A stretch of DNA of 64,000 nt from Sinotaia quadrata (lineage: Eukaryota > Mollusca > Gastropoda > Architaenioglossa > Viviparidae): NCBI GenBank assembly GCA_028829895.1, contig CM054179.1:55559891-55623890 (forward strand). Direction: 5' to 3'. A program made the position numbers and the translations under genes. This document shows positions 43,776-55,492 of the stretch, in pieces. Positions within the stretch are counted from its first letter, which is position 1; the number at the start of each line of letters is the position of its first letter. The notes beneath the pieces were generated by a model that made no database searches, was not told where the DNA came from, and worked only from the letters and a program-made list of their open reading frames with translations.

Positions 43776-44384
43776 ATATTAGGCAGTGCGTCTTATCTCT
43801 TCTAGCAGAGAGAGAGAGTAATTTAATGAGTGGGGAGAGAGAGAGAGAGAAAAGAAAGGATGAAAGTGATAGGGAAGACTGGGAGTCTGATATTAAAGTA
43901 AGAGAGGTTTAATTTTACCGGTCAAGATCACTTTACATTCAGACTATATCGAAAACCTGCTTCTTCCCCGTACATTTAGCTCTGTGACTTTACTGACGTG
44001 CTCTCCTGGAAAGGTAAAAGCCAAGGGGTAATGCAATTTTCAACTGGTCTTGAGATGTAGGATCAAGCCAACTTGCGTGAACGGAAAATGGGGTGGTTGT
44101 CCGTCCCACAAAACGAGAATGAATCCTTTTACGGGTGCATGCAGCCAGTCACGTCTCCTACTTACATAAATCATTTTCGTGAGAGAGATATGTATTCTAA
44201 AATGCAGACCTGTGCACACATGCGAGGGTGTACATTGACGTCATTCTAAAATATTGCTTTCCTAATATGAACATATAAGCACCAGTATAATTGAACACCG
44301 CCATTTCAAGTCATGCATTGTGTGAATGCTATTTTAGACTTCGCCTCAAATGTCGATTTCGGATTTGTTACTGCGGCAAGTCTT
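43776..44384. other. Spacer with interrupted GA tract at 43806-43850
   Basis: GA-rich low-complexity sequence on the left. Unique, less AT-rich DNA follows with no recognised gene. Confidence 0.5.
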
Positions 44385-44875
44385 TTGTCCCGAGAGGAAT
44401 TAACAGAAGAGTTGTGTTGTCCCGAGAGGAAACACTACAGAAAAGTTTTTCTTGTCCCGAGAGGAAACACTACAGAAAAGTTTTTCTTGTCCCAAGAGGA
44501 AACACAACAGAAAAGTTTTCTTGTCCCGAGAGGAAACACAACAGAAAAGTTTTCTTGTCCCGAGAGGAAACACTACAGAAAAGTTTTCTTGTCCCGAGAG
44601 GAAACACTACAGAAAAGTTTTCTTGTCCCGAGAGGAAACACTACAGAAAAGTTTTCTTGTCCCGAGAAGAAACACAGAAAATTATTTTGTCCCGAGAGGA
44701 AACACTACAGAAAGTTTTCTTGTCCCGAGAGGAAACACAGAAAGGTTTTCTTATCCCAAGAGGAAACACAACAGAAACGTTTTCTTGTCCCGATAGGAAA
44801 CACAACAGAAACGTTTTCTTGTCCCGATAGAAAACACAACAGAAAAGTTTTCTTGTCCCGAGACGAAATTTGTCG
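44385..44875. repeat. 34-bp minisatellite, about 14 copies
   Basis: The unit is TTGTCCCGAGAGGAAACACTACAGAAAAGTTTTC. Deletions of TACAG or CAAC shift the frame between copies, yet no frame contains stops in the unit, so overlapping 179- and 193-residue frames appear. They are treated as artefacts. Confidence 0.95.
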
Positions 44876-45286
44876 AGAGTTCTCGTCTCATTGAGCAGTG
44901 AAAGTTTCTTTCCGAGCTTTGAAACTTGTTTCGTTAACTGTGCAAGTTTGGTATATTTTAATTCTAAAGAACTAATTCATAATGAACCGGTCTCTTGTTT
45001 TTATTATCCTTTTTTGTTTTGATTTGTGTTCACTTAACTCACATAACCTTTATATGCAATTAAAAAAAAAATTCCTTCGATTTACCACCCTCGTGCACAC
45101 GTGTTTGTTATCTTTGTTCAGGGAGAAAGCTGTTAGCAGGTTAAAGAAAAGAACCGCTAGAGAACGAAGCTTTTAATTGAATTAAGCGCTACCCGTTTGC
45201 ATTATTTCTTTATCATTTTTTCAACTTCTGTCAATCTGTATGTCAAGTCTCCTTACTGCATTTGCAGACAGGCATTTTAACCTTAG
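44876..45286. other. Spacer without recognisable features
   Basis: No gene or element end seen. Confidence 0.5.
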
Positions 45287-45397
<111 letters not shown>

Positions 45398-45692
45398 GTT
45401 TTTTTGTCTGTGTGTTTATGTCTATCAGTCTTTTCAATGTCAGGTACATTACTGTCTTTTATTTTCTCTCATTCTGAAATGTGTAAAATTATTTGATAAA
45501 TAAACTGTCAAATTATTTGAGGACTACTCATAAGATATTCGAATTTAAAAGATGAATATATAGCACCAAGCTTCTTTAAAACGTAGGTGTGTTCAACACA
45601 TGATAGAAAAAAAATCTTACAGCACACTGAAGTAAAAGAACAATACAATTTCAATAAGCGTGTAGTTGAAAGCTCTCTTTTGTTCGTGCTTT

Positions 45693-45812
45693 TTACTAGC
45701 TAAATAGTTTAAAACTCCACTTAACTAGCTAAATAGTTTAAAACTCCATTTTACTAGCTAAGTAGTTCAAAACTCCACTTTAGTAGCTAAATAGTTTAAA
45801 ACTCCACTTTAT
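45693..45812. repeat. 30-bp minisatellite, 4 copies
   Basis: The unit contains ACTAGCTAAATAGTTTAAAA and CTCCACTTT. Confidence 0.92.
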
Positions 45813-46428
45813 GCAGTTCAAGATTAATTATTATTTTTGTAAGTAGAAATTTTTCCTTCATCAATTTTGTTAAAACTACGAGAATATACAACGAGCAAGA
45901 AAACAAAAAGAGAGAATGAATGAATGAATGAATGAAAAAATTAAAAGCTTGATAGGAAGAGAATTAGCGAACGAATGAATGAGTGAAAAAAATGCAAAAC
46001 AATAAAGATGAAGGAAAAGTCACAAAATGAGAAAAGTAATTCCCTTGTCAATAAAGGTCACAGAATCTAACTAGGAGTCTTTACTTTGGACAGATAACGA
46101 TGGAGGGGAACACCAGCCTTTTAACGGAAAATTATTTCATAACGCAATAAATGAGATTTTTCGTCAACTTGAAGGCTCGTCCTGTCTATTTATTCATTTC
46201 ATGTGAGAGCAGTCGGTGCAAGTAATTTTCAAAATTTTATCATCAGATGCTAGTGTAGATTTTTTTGCATTCAAACGGGGGTCATTTTCTATTTAAAACT
46301 AAAAGGAAAACGCTCATTATTATTATTATTATTGTTCTGCCTGTTACTGTTAATCCTAAATATCAGTAAAGTACATTTTAATTGGTGTACTCTCAAACAC
46401 TGTGCAAGGAATTAATAAATGTGTATTA
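45813..46428. other. AT-rich spacer with a short (AATG)n
   Basis: An AATG run lies near 45917-45935 and an ATT run near 46318-46336. No gene seen. Confidence 0.5.
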
Positions 46429-46648
46429 TTAATGTATACAATGTAGGAATGTGTATTATTAATGTATACAATGTAGGAACAGAAATGGAAAGAAATTAGA
46501 GTTGTCATTCACAATGCATTTGTGTATATCGTTTATAGGTGTCTACATCAAATATTGACATCTAAATATGCCAACACAGATTTTTAGTACTTAATTTCCT
46601 GCTTGCTTAGCAAATATTGACATCTAAATATGCCAACACAGATTTTTA
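46429..46648. repeat. Two short tandem duplications
   Basis: GTGTATTATTAATGTATACA is present twice (46420s and 46450s). CAAATATTGACATCTAAATA with GCCAACACAGATTTTTAG is present twice (about 46549 and 46611). Confidence 0.85.
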
Positions 46649-46694
46649 GCAAATAAAAGAAATGTTGCTCAGTAGTGTTCTTCCAAATTAGGCT

Positions 46695-46946
46695 AACAAG
46701 TCATTTATTTGACCGAATTAGAAGGCTAATGGGCTAAGAATATCATTTAACCGAATTAGTAGGCTAATGGGCTAAGAATATCATTTAACCGAATTAGTGG
46801 GCTAATGGGCTAAGAATATCATTTAACCGAATTAGTAAATCAATGGAAATGAATATCATTTAACCGAATTAGTGGGCCAATGGACTAAAACTATCATTTA
46901 ACCGAATTAGTGGGCCAATGGACTAAGACTATCATTTAACCGAATT
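46695..46946. repeat. 38-bp minisatellite, about 6 copies
   Basis: The unit contains GGCTAATGGGCTAAGAATAT and CATTTAACCGAATTAG. Later copies read GGGCCAATGGACTAA. Confidence 0.93.
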
Positions 46947-47500
46947 TGCAGGTGCAAATGTATTATTGTTTGAATGAGTTACAAACTTTATTTTGCAAAA
47001 CATTTTCACCTGTTTCTGCAATCTAACCATTTCCAAAGGATCAATGAGAAAGTAAACGAAAAAGTCAATTAAAAAATAACCGGATGAATAATGGAAAATA
47101 GCAAAACAGAACAAGAGGAAAAAAAACAAAAACATTATGAAATCCCGAAAAGAAATCTACAATATTTGTTAAAACTGTTTCCATTCAAATGTTTTGAGTA
47201 ATAGGAGGTACGAGGAAAAAAGTCTGTTTTTCAGACCGAGTTGATATCTTTACAAGAAAAACAAGGTTGAAAGACAAACAGAACGGAGCAAAAGAGCTTT
47301 TTTAGTTAGTAAATAAGCTGCATGTTTTTTTTTTCTATCATTACACAATTTTCCTTTTGCATTGCAGTTCCAGCTGTACAATTTAAAGACATATTTTTCT
47401 TTGACATTTTCAGTGATTAAAAGTCTTGCTTTGATACCAGACCAGCCTTGTCATTCACGCTTATCAGAAAAATAAAATGAATATCCCAGTTGTATTTTGT
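46947..47500. other. AT-rich spacer
   Basis: No gene recognised. Confidence 0.5.
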
Positions 47501-49290
47501 GATAAACTGTGTGTTATAAATGTGAATAAAGTGGTATGATATAACTGTGTAAATGTAGCTGTATGCAATAAATTGTGAATGTAGATGATTTATAAATGTG
47601 TGAATGTAGCTATATGCTATAATTGTGTGAATGCAGCTTGTGTGCTCTGTGTGGATGTAACTTTGAGTTGTAACTGTGTGAATGTAGTTGTGTGCTATAA
47701 CTGTATGAATGTAGTATGCTGTAACTGTAAATGTAGTTGTATGCTGTAACTGTAAATGTAGTTGTGTGCTGTAACTGAGTAAATGTAGCTGTGTGTTGTA
47801 ACTGTAAATGTAGTTGTATGCTGTAACTGTAAATGTAGTTGTATTCTGTAACTGTAAATGTAGTTGTATGCTGTAACTGTAAATGTTGTGTAATGTAATT
47901 GTAAATGTAGTTGTGTGCTGCAACTGTAAATGTAGTTGTATGCTGTAACTGTAAATGTAGTTGTGTGCTGTAACTGTAAATGTAGTTGTGTGCTGCAACT
48001 GTAAATGTAGTTGTATGCTGTAACTGTAAATGTAGTTGTGTGTTGTAACTGTAAATGTAGTTGTGTGCTGCAACTGTAAATGTAGCTGTGTGCTGTAACT
48101 GTAAATGTAGTTGTATGCTGTAACTGTAAATGTAGTTGTGTGCTGTAACTGTAAATGTAGTTGTATGCTGTAACTGTAAATGTAGTTGTATTCTGTAACT
48201 GTAAATGTAGTTGTATGCTGTAACTGTAAATGTTGTGTAATGTAATTGTAAATGTAGTTGTGTGCTGCAACTGTAAACGTAGTTGTATGCTGTAACTGTA
48301 AATGTAGTTGTGTGTTGTAACTGTAAATGTAGTTGTGTGCTGCAACTGTAAATGTAGTTGTATGCTGTAACTGTAAATATAGTTGTGTGTTGTAACTGTA
48401 AATGTAGTTGTGTGCTGCAACTGTAAATGTAGCTGTGTGCTGTAACTGTAAATGTAGTTGTATGCTGTAACTGTAAATGTAGTTGTGTGCTGTAACTGTA
48501 AATGTAGTTGTATGCTGTAACTGTAAATGTAGTTGTGTGCTGTAACTGAGTAAATGTAGCTGTGTGTTGTAACTGTAAATGTAGTTGTATGCTGTAACTG
48601 TAAATATAGTTGTGTGTTGTAACTGTAAATGTAGTTGTGTGCTGCAACTGTAAATGTAGCTGTGTGCTGTAACTGTAAATGTAGTTGTATGCTGTAACTG
48701 TAAATGTAGTTGTGTGCTGTAACTGTAAATGTAGTTGTATGCTGTAACTGTAAATGTAGTTGTGTGCTGTAACTGAGTAAATGTAGCTGTGTGTTGTAAC
48801 TGTAAATGTAGTTGTATGCTGTAACTGTAAATGTAGTTGTATGCTGTAACTGTAAATGTAGTTGTATGCTGTAACTGTAAATGTTGTGTAATGTAACTGT
48901 AAATGTAGTTGTGTGTTGTTACTGTAAATGTAGTTGTGTGCTGCAACTGTAAATGTAGCTGTGTGCTGTAACTGTAAATGTAGTTGTATGCTGTAACTGT
49001 AAATGTAGTTGTGCGCTGTAACTGTAAATGTAGTTGTATGCTGTAACTGTAAATGTAGTTGTGTGTTGTAACTGTAAATGTTGCTGTGTGCTGTAACTGT
49101 AAATGTAGTTGTATGCTGTAACTGTAAATGTAGTTGTGTGCTGTAACTGTAAATGTAAGTTGTATGCTGTAACTGTAAATGTAGTTGTGTGCTGTAACTG
49201 TAAATGTAGTTGTATGCTGTAACTGTAAATGTAGTTGTATGCTATAGCTGTAAATGTAGATGTGTGCTATAAGTGCGTGAATTTCGATGT
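47501..49290. repeat. 25-bp minisatellite array, ~70 copies, with ~348-bp super-repeat
   Basis: The unit is CTGTAACTGTAAATGTAGTTGTATG. A rare variant AATGTTGTGTAATGTAA recurs near 47883, 48231 and 48881, the first two embedded in matching surroundings (348-bp super-unit). Another variant, ACTGAGTAAATGTAGCTG, recurs near 47776, 48545 and 48777. On the minus strand all three frames are open. A 509-codon frame (48946-47417) therefore reads 25-residue super-repeats by cycling through the frames. The left end (47501-47700) is degraded. Confidence 0.96.
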
Positions 49291-49524
49291 GTGCTATAGC
49301 ACTATTTAGTAGTTTTATATTGTGTGATAAAACAGTATTACAATTATGCAGTGATATTTTATAATCATAATAAAATAATTTTACATTTATGAAAGAGCGC
49401 AGATAAAGTTATGATAAACAAGTTTTACAATTGTGAAGAAGTGCAGAGATAGTGATGATAAACCAGTTTTCCCTCAAACAGAACAGTATGACAAGGACGA
49501 TGGACGTTTTGTAGTTGTGGCTTA

Positions 49525-49670
<146 letters not shown>

Positions 49671-50766
49671 GCGTGTTCATCCGTCCATTATAGTGTTTTC
49701 ACAAAGTCACGACATTATTTATCACCAAAATATAACATTTTACCAAATGTCACAACTTAAAGTTTTATATAAAATACGATTGTACCGACTGTCACTACGG
49801 GGAAATGTAACCATAAGTTTCTATAAATATCAATAGCGTTTGACACACTCTGACAGATCTTACAAAGGATGGTGTTTGTCAAAGAGTTTAATAAATGTGG
49901 TGTCCATCCAAAACACTCGTATCTATCCAAAACACACCAACAAGATCTTGCAAAATGATTAGATATTTACCAATTCTCACAATCCTGAAAGTTATAGATT
50001 TTTTTTAAAACATCACATTATATATGTTTCAAAAACAATTTATTAGTTTGTCTCACATTCAACATTCAGTATATTGAATGGCGTTTTTAAAAGGGCACCT
50101 TGCCAGGTTATAGAAAACATCAGTTTGGAGACTCTCGCCATTAAAAGTAGCTATGATCAACATTATGGTACTGCTGTCTTAGCATCACCTTAAAAATTCG
50201 CCTCTCGGGCAGTGTGGGGTACAGTGGGAATGGATTATGTAGGTTGTACAATGCAGAAGGGCCCGCAGTCAGGGGTGAGGGTGGGGGCAGTGAGCATGAA
50301 ACAGCGTGTTTTTTTAATTTTGAAATCGAAGGGGCCCACCACCAAAGCTCTGTACAAGGGCCAAAAATATCCTTCCGACGACAGTCGTGGGATAATTTCA
50401 TTCGTAAAAAAAAATAAAGATATGTGCTGGGAAAGAGGTGGCAAAAAAAGCTTGAAGCTTTTGACATGGACTGCATTTAGACATCTTGTACTTAATTAAG
50501 CATAGATCACCAACTCCGAAACGCCATGAGCAGTCATTCCGATCATTCACAGCCACAGCGTCAATTTCCGGTGCACACTTCCGGTTGGCGTTTTAAAATG
50601 TTCTACTCTCAAGTCAATTGGTTTTAATTGTAGTGTTTGTCTTACACCTGCAACTTCTGTGTCCGGGGATAATACCATTTTCACATGTTTTGAATGACCT
50701 ACTGCAGAATATTTTTTATATCGAACAAATAGAACGTGGTAAATGTTTTCCATTCTTATCCCTAAT
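49671..50766. other. Unique DNA with a GC-rich transposon-like patch (50200-50395)
   Basis: Phrases such as AGGGCCCGCAGTC, GGGGCCCACC, CTGTACAAGGGCC and TATCCTTCCGACGACAGTCG resemble the terminal regions of GC-rich non-autonomous DNA transposons. No matching opposite end or target duplication could be shown. Overlapping open frames on both strands are side effects of composition. Confidence 0.4.
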
Positions 50767-51109
50767 AGACATATCTTGGGACAAACGTATTACATGTATT
50801 ATGGAAATGTGTATTGGACATATCTTGGGACAAACGTATTACATGTATTATGGAAATGTGTATTGGACATATCTTGGGACAAACGTATTACATGTATTAT
50901 GGAAATGTGTATTGGACATATCTTGGGACAAACGTATTACATGTATTATGGAAATGTGTATTGGACATATCTTGGGACAAACGTATTACATGTATTATGG
51001 AAATGTGTATTGGACATATCTTGGGACAAACGTATTACATGTATTATGGAAATGTGTATTGGACATATCTTGGGACAAACATATTACATGTATTATGGAA
51101 ATGTGTACT
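50767..51109. repeat. 49-bp minisatellite, 7 nearly identical copies
   Basis: GACATATCTTGGGACAAACG begins units at 50767, 50816, 50865, 50914, 50963, 51012 and 51061. The only obvious change is ACG to ACA in the last. No frame has a stop, so three overlapping open frames of 107-165 codons appear. Confidence 0.97.
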
Positions 51110-51149
51110 GTTTAGTTACAACGGTGATTGTTTCTAGAAATATACGTGT

Positions 51150-51190
51150 GGTTGGGTGGGTGGGTGGGTGGTGATGGTGGTGGTGGTAAT
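51150..51190 (+). other. (GGTG/GGGT)n G-rich tract, quadruplex potential
   Basis: Four consecutive GGGT units followed by GGT repeats. Confidence 0.7.
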
Positions 51191-51316
51191 GTTCATCGTA
51201 ATGCAATTAGAAATTGCGTTATCAAAATTATATCTATTTTAATATCATACTAAAATATTATATTGTAAATGTTCTTGATGAAAAGCACTAATTAGTTTTA
51301 TATTTGAATCTTTCTC

Positions 51317-51331
51317 TCTTCTCTCTCTCTT

Positions 51332-51379
<48 letters not shown>
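51317..51379. repeat. (CT)n microsatellite
   Basis: Interrupted at the left, perfect for about 20 units at the right. Confidence 0.96.
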
Positions 51380-51892
51380 ATGTCCTAAAATAATAAATTC
51401 ATTATCTAGCTGTACATACACTTTAATTACATGAAACAAATTCACTTCAGTTTCACATCTAGATATGAGCACATTATAACATCATCAATATAATTTTACT
51501 TCAGTTTTACATATAAATCTATCATTAAATTTTCATGTACAAATTGTTGACCATCAATTACAGATTTAATTCACTTACACATCCACATACTGCAGTTATC
51601 TATCATATGCATGTTTCAGAAAATCAATTTATTTCTCATATCGATTTCCTGCATGCATTCAATATATAAAAGATAATGATCACAGCACTAAACTACTATT
51701 AATTGTCATATCTAGACCGGTTGCAGTAACGTAATATGTTTTAATGTCCACATGTAAAAAGTACATTTCCATTTTACATCTAGACCTTTTAATAACCTTA
51801 GGTCTCCATTAAAGTCAGTGTCACAGCTAAATGCGGAAACAATTTATTAACCTTAGGTAAATTAAATTCGAATTTCATTTTTCATCCATATC
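51380..51892. other. AT-rich DNA without recognisable gene
   Basis: Loose repetition of TTTACAT(C/A)TA(G/A)A-like phrases. Nothing else seen. Confidence 0.5.
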
Positions 51893-52035
51893 TGCTTCAA
51901 CAAATTATTGTATACATATTAACAACCCAAGAGTTAACTAACAGTATGTGTCGTATACATATTAACAAACCAAGTGTTAACTAACATTATGTTTCGTATA
52001 CATATTAACAACCCGAGTGTTAACTAGCAATATGT
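51893..52035. repeat. ~45-bp repeat, 3 copies
   Basis: Units contain CGTATACATATTAACAA(C/A)CC, GAGTGTTAACTA(A/G)CA and TATGTGT. Confidence 0.88.
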
Positions 52036-52077
52036 GTCACAGTCATGTCTGCTTTGATGCTTTAGTGTGTACTTACA

Positions 52078-52290
52078 GTCCCACAATGACATTTACTTCT
52101 TGCAATACAGTCCCACAATGAAATTTACTTCTTGCAATACAGTCCCACAATGAAATTTACTTCTTGCATTACAGTCTAACACATGAAACTTACTTCTTGC
52201 AACACAGTCTAATACATGAAACTTACTTCTTGCAACACAGTCTAATACATGAAACTTACTTCTTGCAAAACAGTCATGCACATGAAACTA
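52078..52290. repeat. ~31-bp repeat, about 7 copies
   Basis: Units share CTTGCAA(T/C)ACAGTC and ACATGAAA(T/C)TTACTT. Left units read CCCACAATG, right units TAATACATG. Degenerate relatives continue to about 52460. Confidence 0.9.
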
Positions 52291-53064
52291 ACTTTTTTCG
52301 TACACTGTAATAATACCACTTATAATCTCAACTCAAATAAAATACAGTCCCACGCAATGAAGTTAACCTTGTAAACACTTCTTGCAAATACTAAAAATGA
52401 AACTCAATCCCAATTCAATGAAATTAGCTTTTTGCAAACACTATAATGATACTATTTATGCTACATTTTTGTCTGTGCGTGCCCTAAAGTAGGCACAATT
52501 ATTTCAGTATTCCCTTCAAATCCTGACTGTGTTTATAATTCTAAATTAAGCCCACTCTTCTTATTATTATTGGATGAAAATTATTCATACGTAAAGGTTC
52601 TAACATTCCCTCTTTTGAAACTTGATTTATTTATTTGATATGCCCATTTCTTAACTGCCTGTAAGGATGTTTTAAGAATTGTTGCGTCCCCTTGTTTATG
52701 GCTGTTCAGTTTGTACTGGTTTTACAAACAATATATTTATGAGTTATGATCTTGAAGTCTCTATGCCAGATTCGTCAATAGCTTATCAGGCCCGAGTTGT
52801 AGTTATAATGATCTTACACGAAAAGTAGATTTCACCTGATCGTATTTGTTTGACAAGCAGATTGCATATTATATCAGTCATGTTTTTAAACATCTTCCAT
52901 TAAGTTGTGTGTATGTGTTTTTACTTTAAAAATTCCCAACCGTGCTTGCCTACAATGCCTCTCAATGCATATACTTAAAATATACTTAGCTATAGTGTCT
53001 ATCAATGTAGATGTTACACTATGCTAACTTTAAATATATGTAGAATGTGTAATGGATATACCTG
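52291..53064. other. AT-rich spacer
   Basis: No gene recognised. Confidence 0.5.
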
Positions 53065-53440
53065 AATGAGCTCACCATGGAAGATATAGAATAGGCTCAC
53101 CATAGAAAAACATGAAAGACCTCATCATGGGAGACAGAATAGGCTCACCTTAAAAGATGGAAGAGCTTGTCATTGAAGACAGAATAGGTTCACCAAAGAA
53201 GAACATGAAAAAGCTTACCATGGGAGACATAGAATAGGTTCACAATGGAAATATCTGGATTGAGCTCACGATTAGCAGACTCACCATATAAGACATTAGT
53301 GGGGTTACCATTATACGTAGAAAGGATTGGACAATGAAATGCCTGGAATAAACACGTTATAGGGAAACAGAATGCGTTTACTAAACAAATAAATGAAATC
53401 ACAGGGAGCAGACCTGGATTGGCTCACCAAGGAACAATAG
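53065..53440. repeat. Degenerate ~25/50-bp repeat
   Basis: The phrase (G)CTCACCAT(G)GAAGA(C)ATAGAATAG recurs some ten times with many substitutions. Confidence 0.75.
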
Positions 53441-53579
53441 GAATATACATAAAATTATTTCTCATTAGTTAAATACATTGATTAAAGTAAAGCTTGTAAA
53501 GCAAATACACATTTTGTTGTAACTTCATATTCTGGTACATGTGTGGCAAATTAAGCAGCACTGACCAAATCATTGTACA

Positions 53580-54150
53580 CCGCAGTAATGACATATGTCC
53601 AGCGCACACTTCATTAATGATATAAAATATTACCATCTCAATAAAGATATAAATCGCAACCATTACAAACCTTCATAACGATATCAAATACAACTATTAA
53701 ACACCTCGTTAAGGATATAACATATAACCTTTGCACACGTCAGTAATGATATAACATGTAACCATTGCTCACTCTCAGTAATGATGTAATATGTAACCAT
53801 TGCACACATCAGTAATGTTATAACATGTAACCAATGCTCAGCTCAGTAATGATATAACAATTAACCACTGCACACCTCAGTAATGATATTACAATTAACC
53901 ATTGCGCTCTTAATGATATAACAAATAACGATTGAACACATCTCAATGATATAACATGTAACCATTGCACACATCTCAATGATATAACATGTAACCATTG
54001 CACACCTCTTAATGATATAAAATATAACCATTGCACACATTTTAATGATATAACATGTAACCATTGCACATCTCTTAATGATATAAAATATAACCATTGC
54101 ACACATATTAATGATATAACATGTAACCGTTGCACACATCAATCATATCA
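53580..54150. repeat. 33-bp minisatellite, about 17 copies
   Basis: The unit is AATGATATAACATGTAACCA then TTGCACACNTC(A/T). Because the unit has no stop in some minus-strand frames, open frames of 93 and 105 codons appear. Left copies are most diverged. Confidence 0.92.
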
Positions 54151-54179
54151 AATTTATTCAGCATTATTAGCAAAGTCAA

Positions 54180-54362
54180 TGTGCACCACGAACATTATCA
54201 TATAATGCCAGTGTATAACACGAACATTATCCTATAATGCCAGTGTATAACACGAACATTATCCTATAATGCCAGTGTATAACACGAACATTATCATATA
54301 ATGCCAATATATAACACGAACATTATTATATAATGCCAATGTATAACACGAACAGCATTAAA
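54180..54362. repeat. ~30-bp repeat, 6 copies
   Basis: The unit is ATAACACGAACATTATCCTA plus TAATGCCAGTGT. Confidence 0.93.
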
Positions 54363-55074
54363 TAATGCCGGGGAATAATTCAATTGCTTTATAAAGTGTT
54401 TTGAAGTGCTGTTTTGCTTTGAAAAAGAAAACAAATATCAGTTTTCAGATTTAGCGGTTAAGAAAACTAATGCAATGGCACACGTTAGTTATGTTTTTTT
54501 CGCGCTGAAATCGGATGTAGACAATTGTACTAAGTGGGCATAAATACAACATTCTAAAGAAGATTTGCTAGTCAGTTTGGATGATGAGAGTTTTTAATTC
54601 AAATCAGATCGCAATGGTACAGTAAATTTTAAATCGAAAGCAATTATTCCTATTTTTGAAAAAATATAAAAGACATTCTAGACTAGCCTCAAAAGGTTAA
54701 AAGGTCTACAGATCAATCTATCAAACCTTAATGTGATCTTAAAAGGCATTTTTAAAAAAACATTGTCGCAAGAATCGATGTCTGGACACAATAAAAAACT
54801 TTCATTTGAACATTTTACTATTTTCGAGCTTCGAAAATTTATATTTCTTCCCAACAGGCTGACTTGAGAGCGTCCTTCGAATACACTAACGATTCTCTTG
54901 TTTATTAGAACGGATCCACTTGACCGTTAGCCATCCTTCTTTCTTTTTTTTTTTACAGCAGAATTTATTTTACATTTTAAAATAAACTGCGTGATTTGTA
55001 AGAAGATTGCCGGAAACAAATACAGATTTATACAGCAACCCATTAGTTTTGTTATGTCTTGTCTGTCTACGGAG
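54363..55074. other. AT-rich spacer
   Basis: No gene recognised. Confidence 0.5.
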
Positions 55075-55228
55075 CGTTATGTTTTCTTGGCTTCCAAACT
55101 AACACAAGTAATTAACTCGCTCACTTTGCGGACAGGTCTGTTTTCTTGGAATCCAAACTAACACAAATAGTTAACTCGCTCGCTATGCGGACAGGTCTGT
55201 TTTCTTGGAATCCAAACTAACACTTAAA
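55075..55228. repeat. ~60-bp repeat, 3 copies
   Basis: Units share TGTTTTCTTGG(A/C)(A/T)TCCAAA with CTAACACAA and TTAACTCGCTC...GCGGACAGGTC. The third is truncated. Confidence 0.93.
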
Positions 55229-55320
55229 TACTGAAGTGCCTATCTTCTACTGAACTTTATAAAGTTTTATTTGATATAAATTACAGCATGATTACCTAGG
55301 TTTCTTTCCTCTATTTAATG

Positions 55321-55321
55321 T

Positions 55322-55394
<73 letters not shown>

Positions 55395-55402
55395 ATATAT
55401 AT
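55321..55402. repeat. (CT)n then (TA)n microsatellites
   Basis: About 30 CT units followed by a short TA run that abuts the LINE tail. Confidence 0.95.
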
Positions 55403-55482
55403 ATCCCTTAGTCTTGTCGATCGTTGGGGCACCACTGATGATCTGACAACCAGTTTCCTCCATTCCATTCTGTTCTCTGCTA
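55403..55482 (-). mobile_element. 3' end of a LINE (RTE/Jockey-like ORF tail)
   Basis: The minus strand reads NRMEWRKLVVRSSVVPQRST then RLRD. This tail is one I associate with LINE polyproteins common in mollusc and other invertebrate assemblies. A (TA)n/(GA)n run follows directly, as a LINE tail would. Only about 25 codons remain; upstream sequence is replaced by the 55-bp array. Confidence 0.6.
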
Positions 55483-55492
55483 ATCTGTATAT

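Noticed and set aside
44291..44894. 179- and 193-codon plus-strand frames
   Set aside because: Both run through the same 34-bp array in different frames; two genuine proteins here is implausible.
47417..48946. 509-codon open frame, minus strand, as a repetitive structural protein gene
   Set aside because: It lies almost wholly in a 25-bp tandem array that is stop-free in all frames, so the length is a by-product. No unique N-terminal domain or signal peptide is visible.
50618..51174. 165- and 143-codon frames with WTYLGTNVLHVLW-like repeats
   Set aside because: A 49-bp array with no stops in any plus-strand frame.
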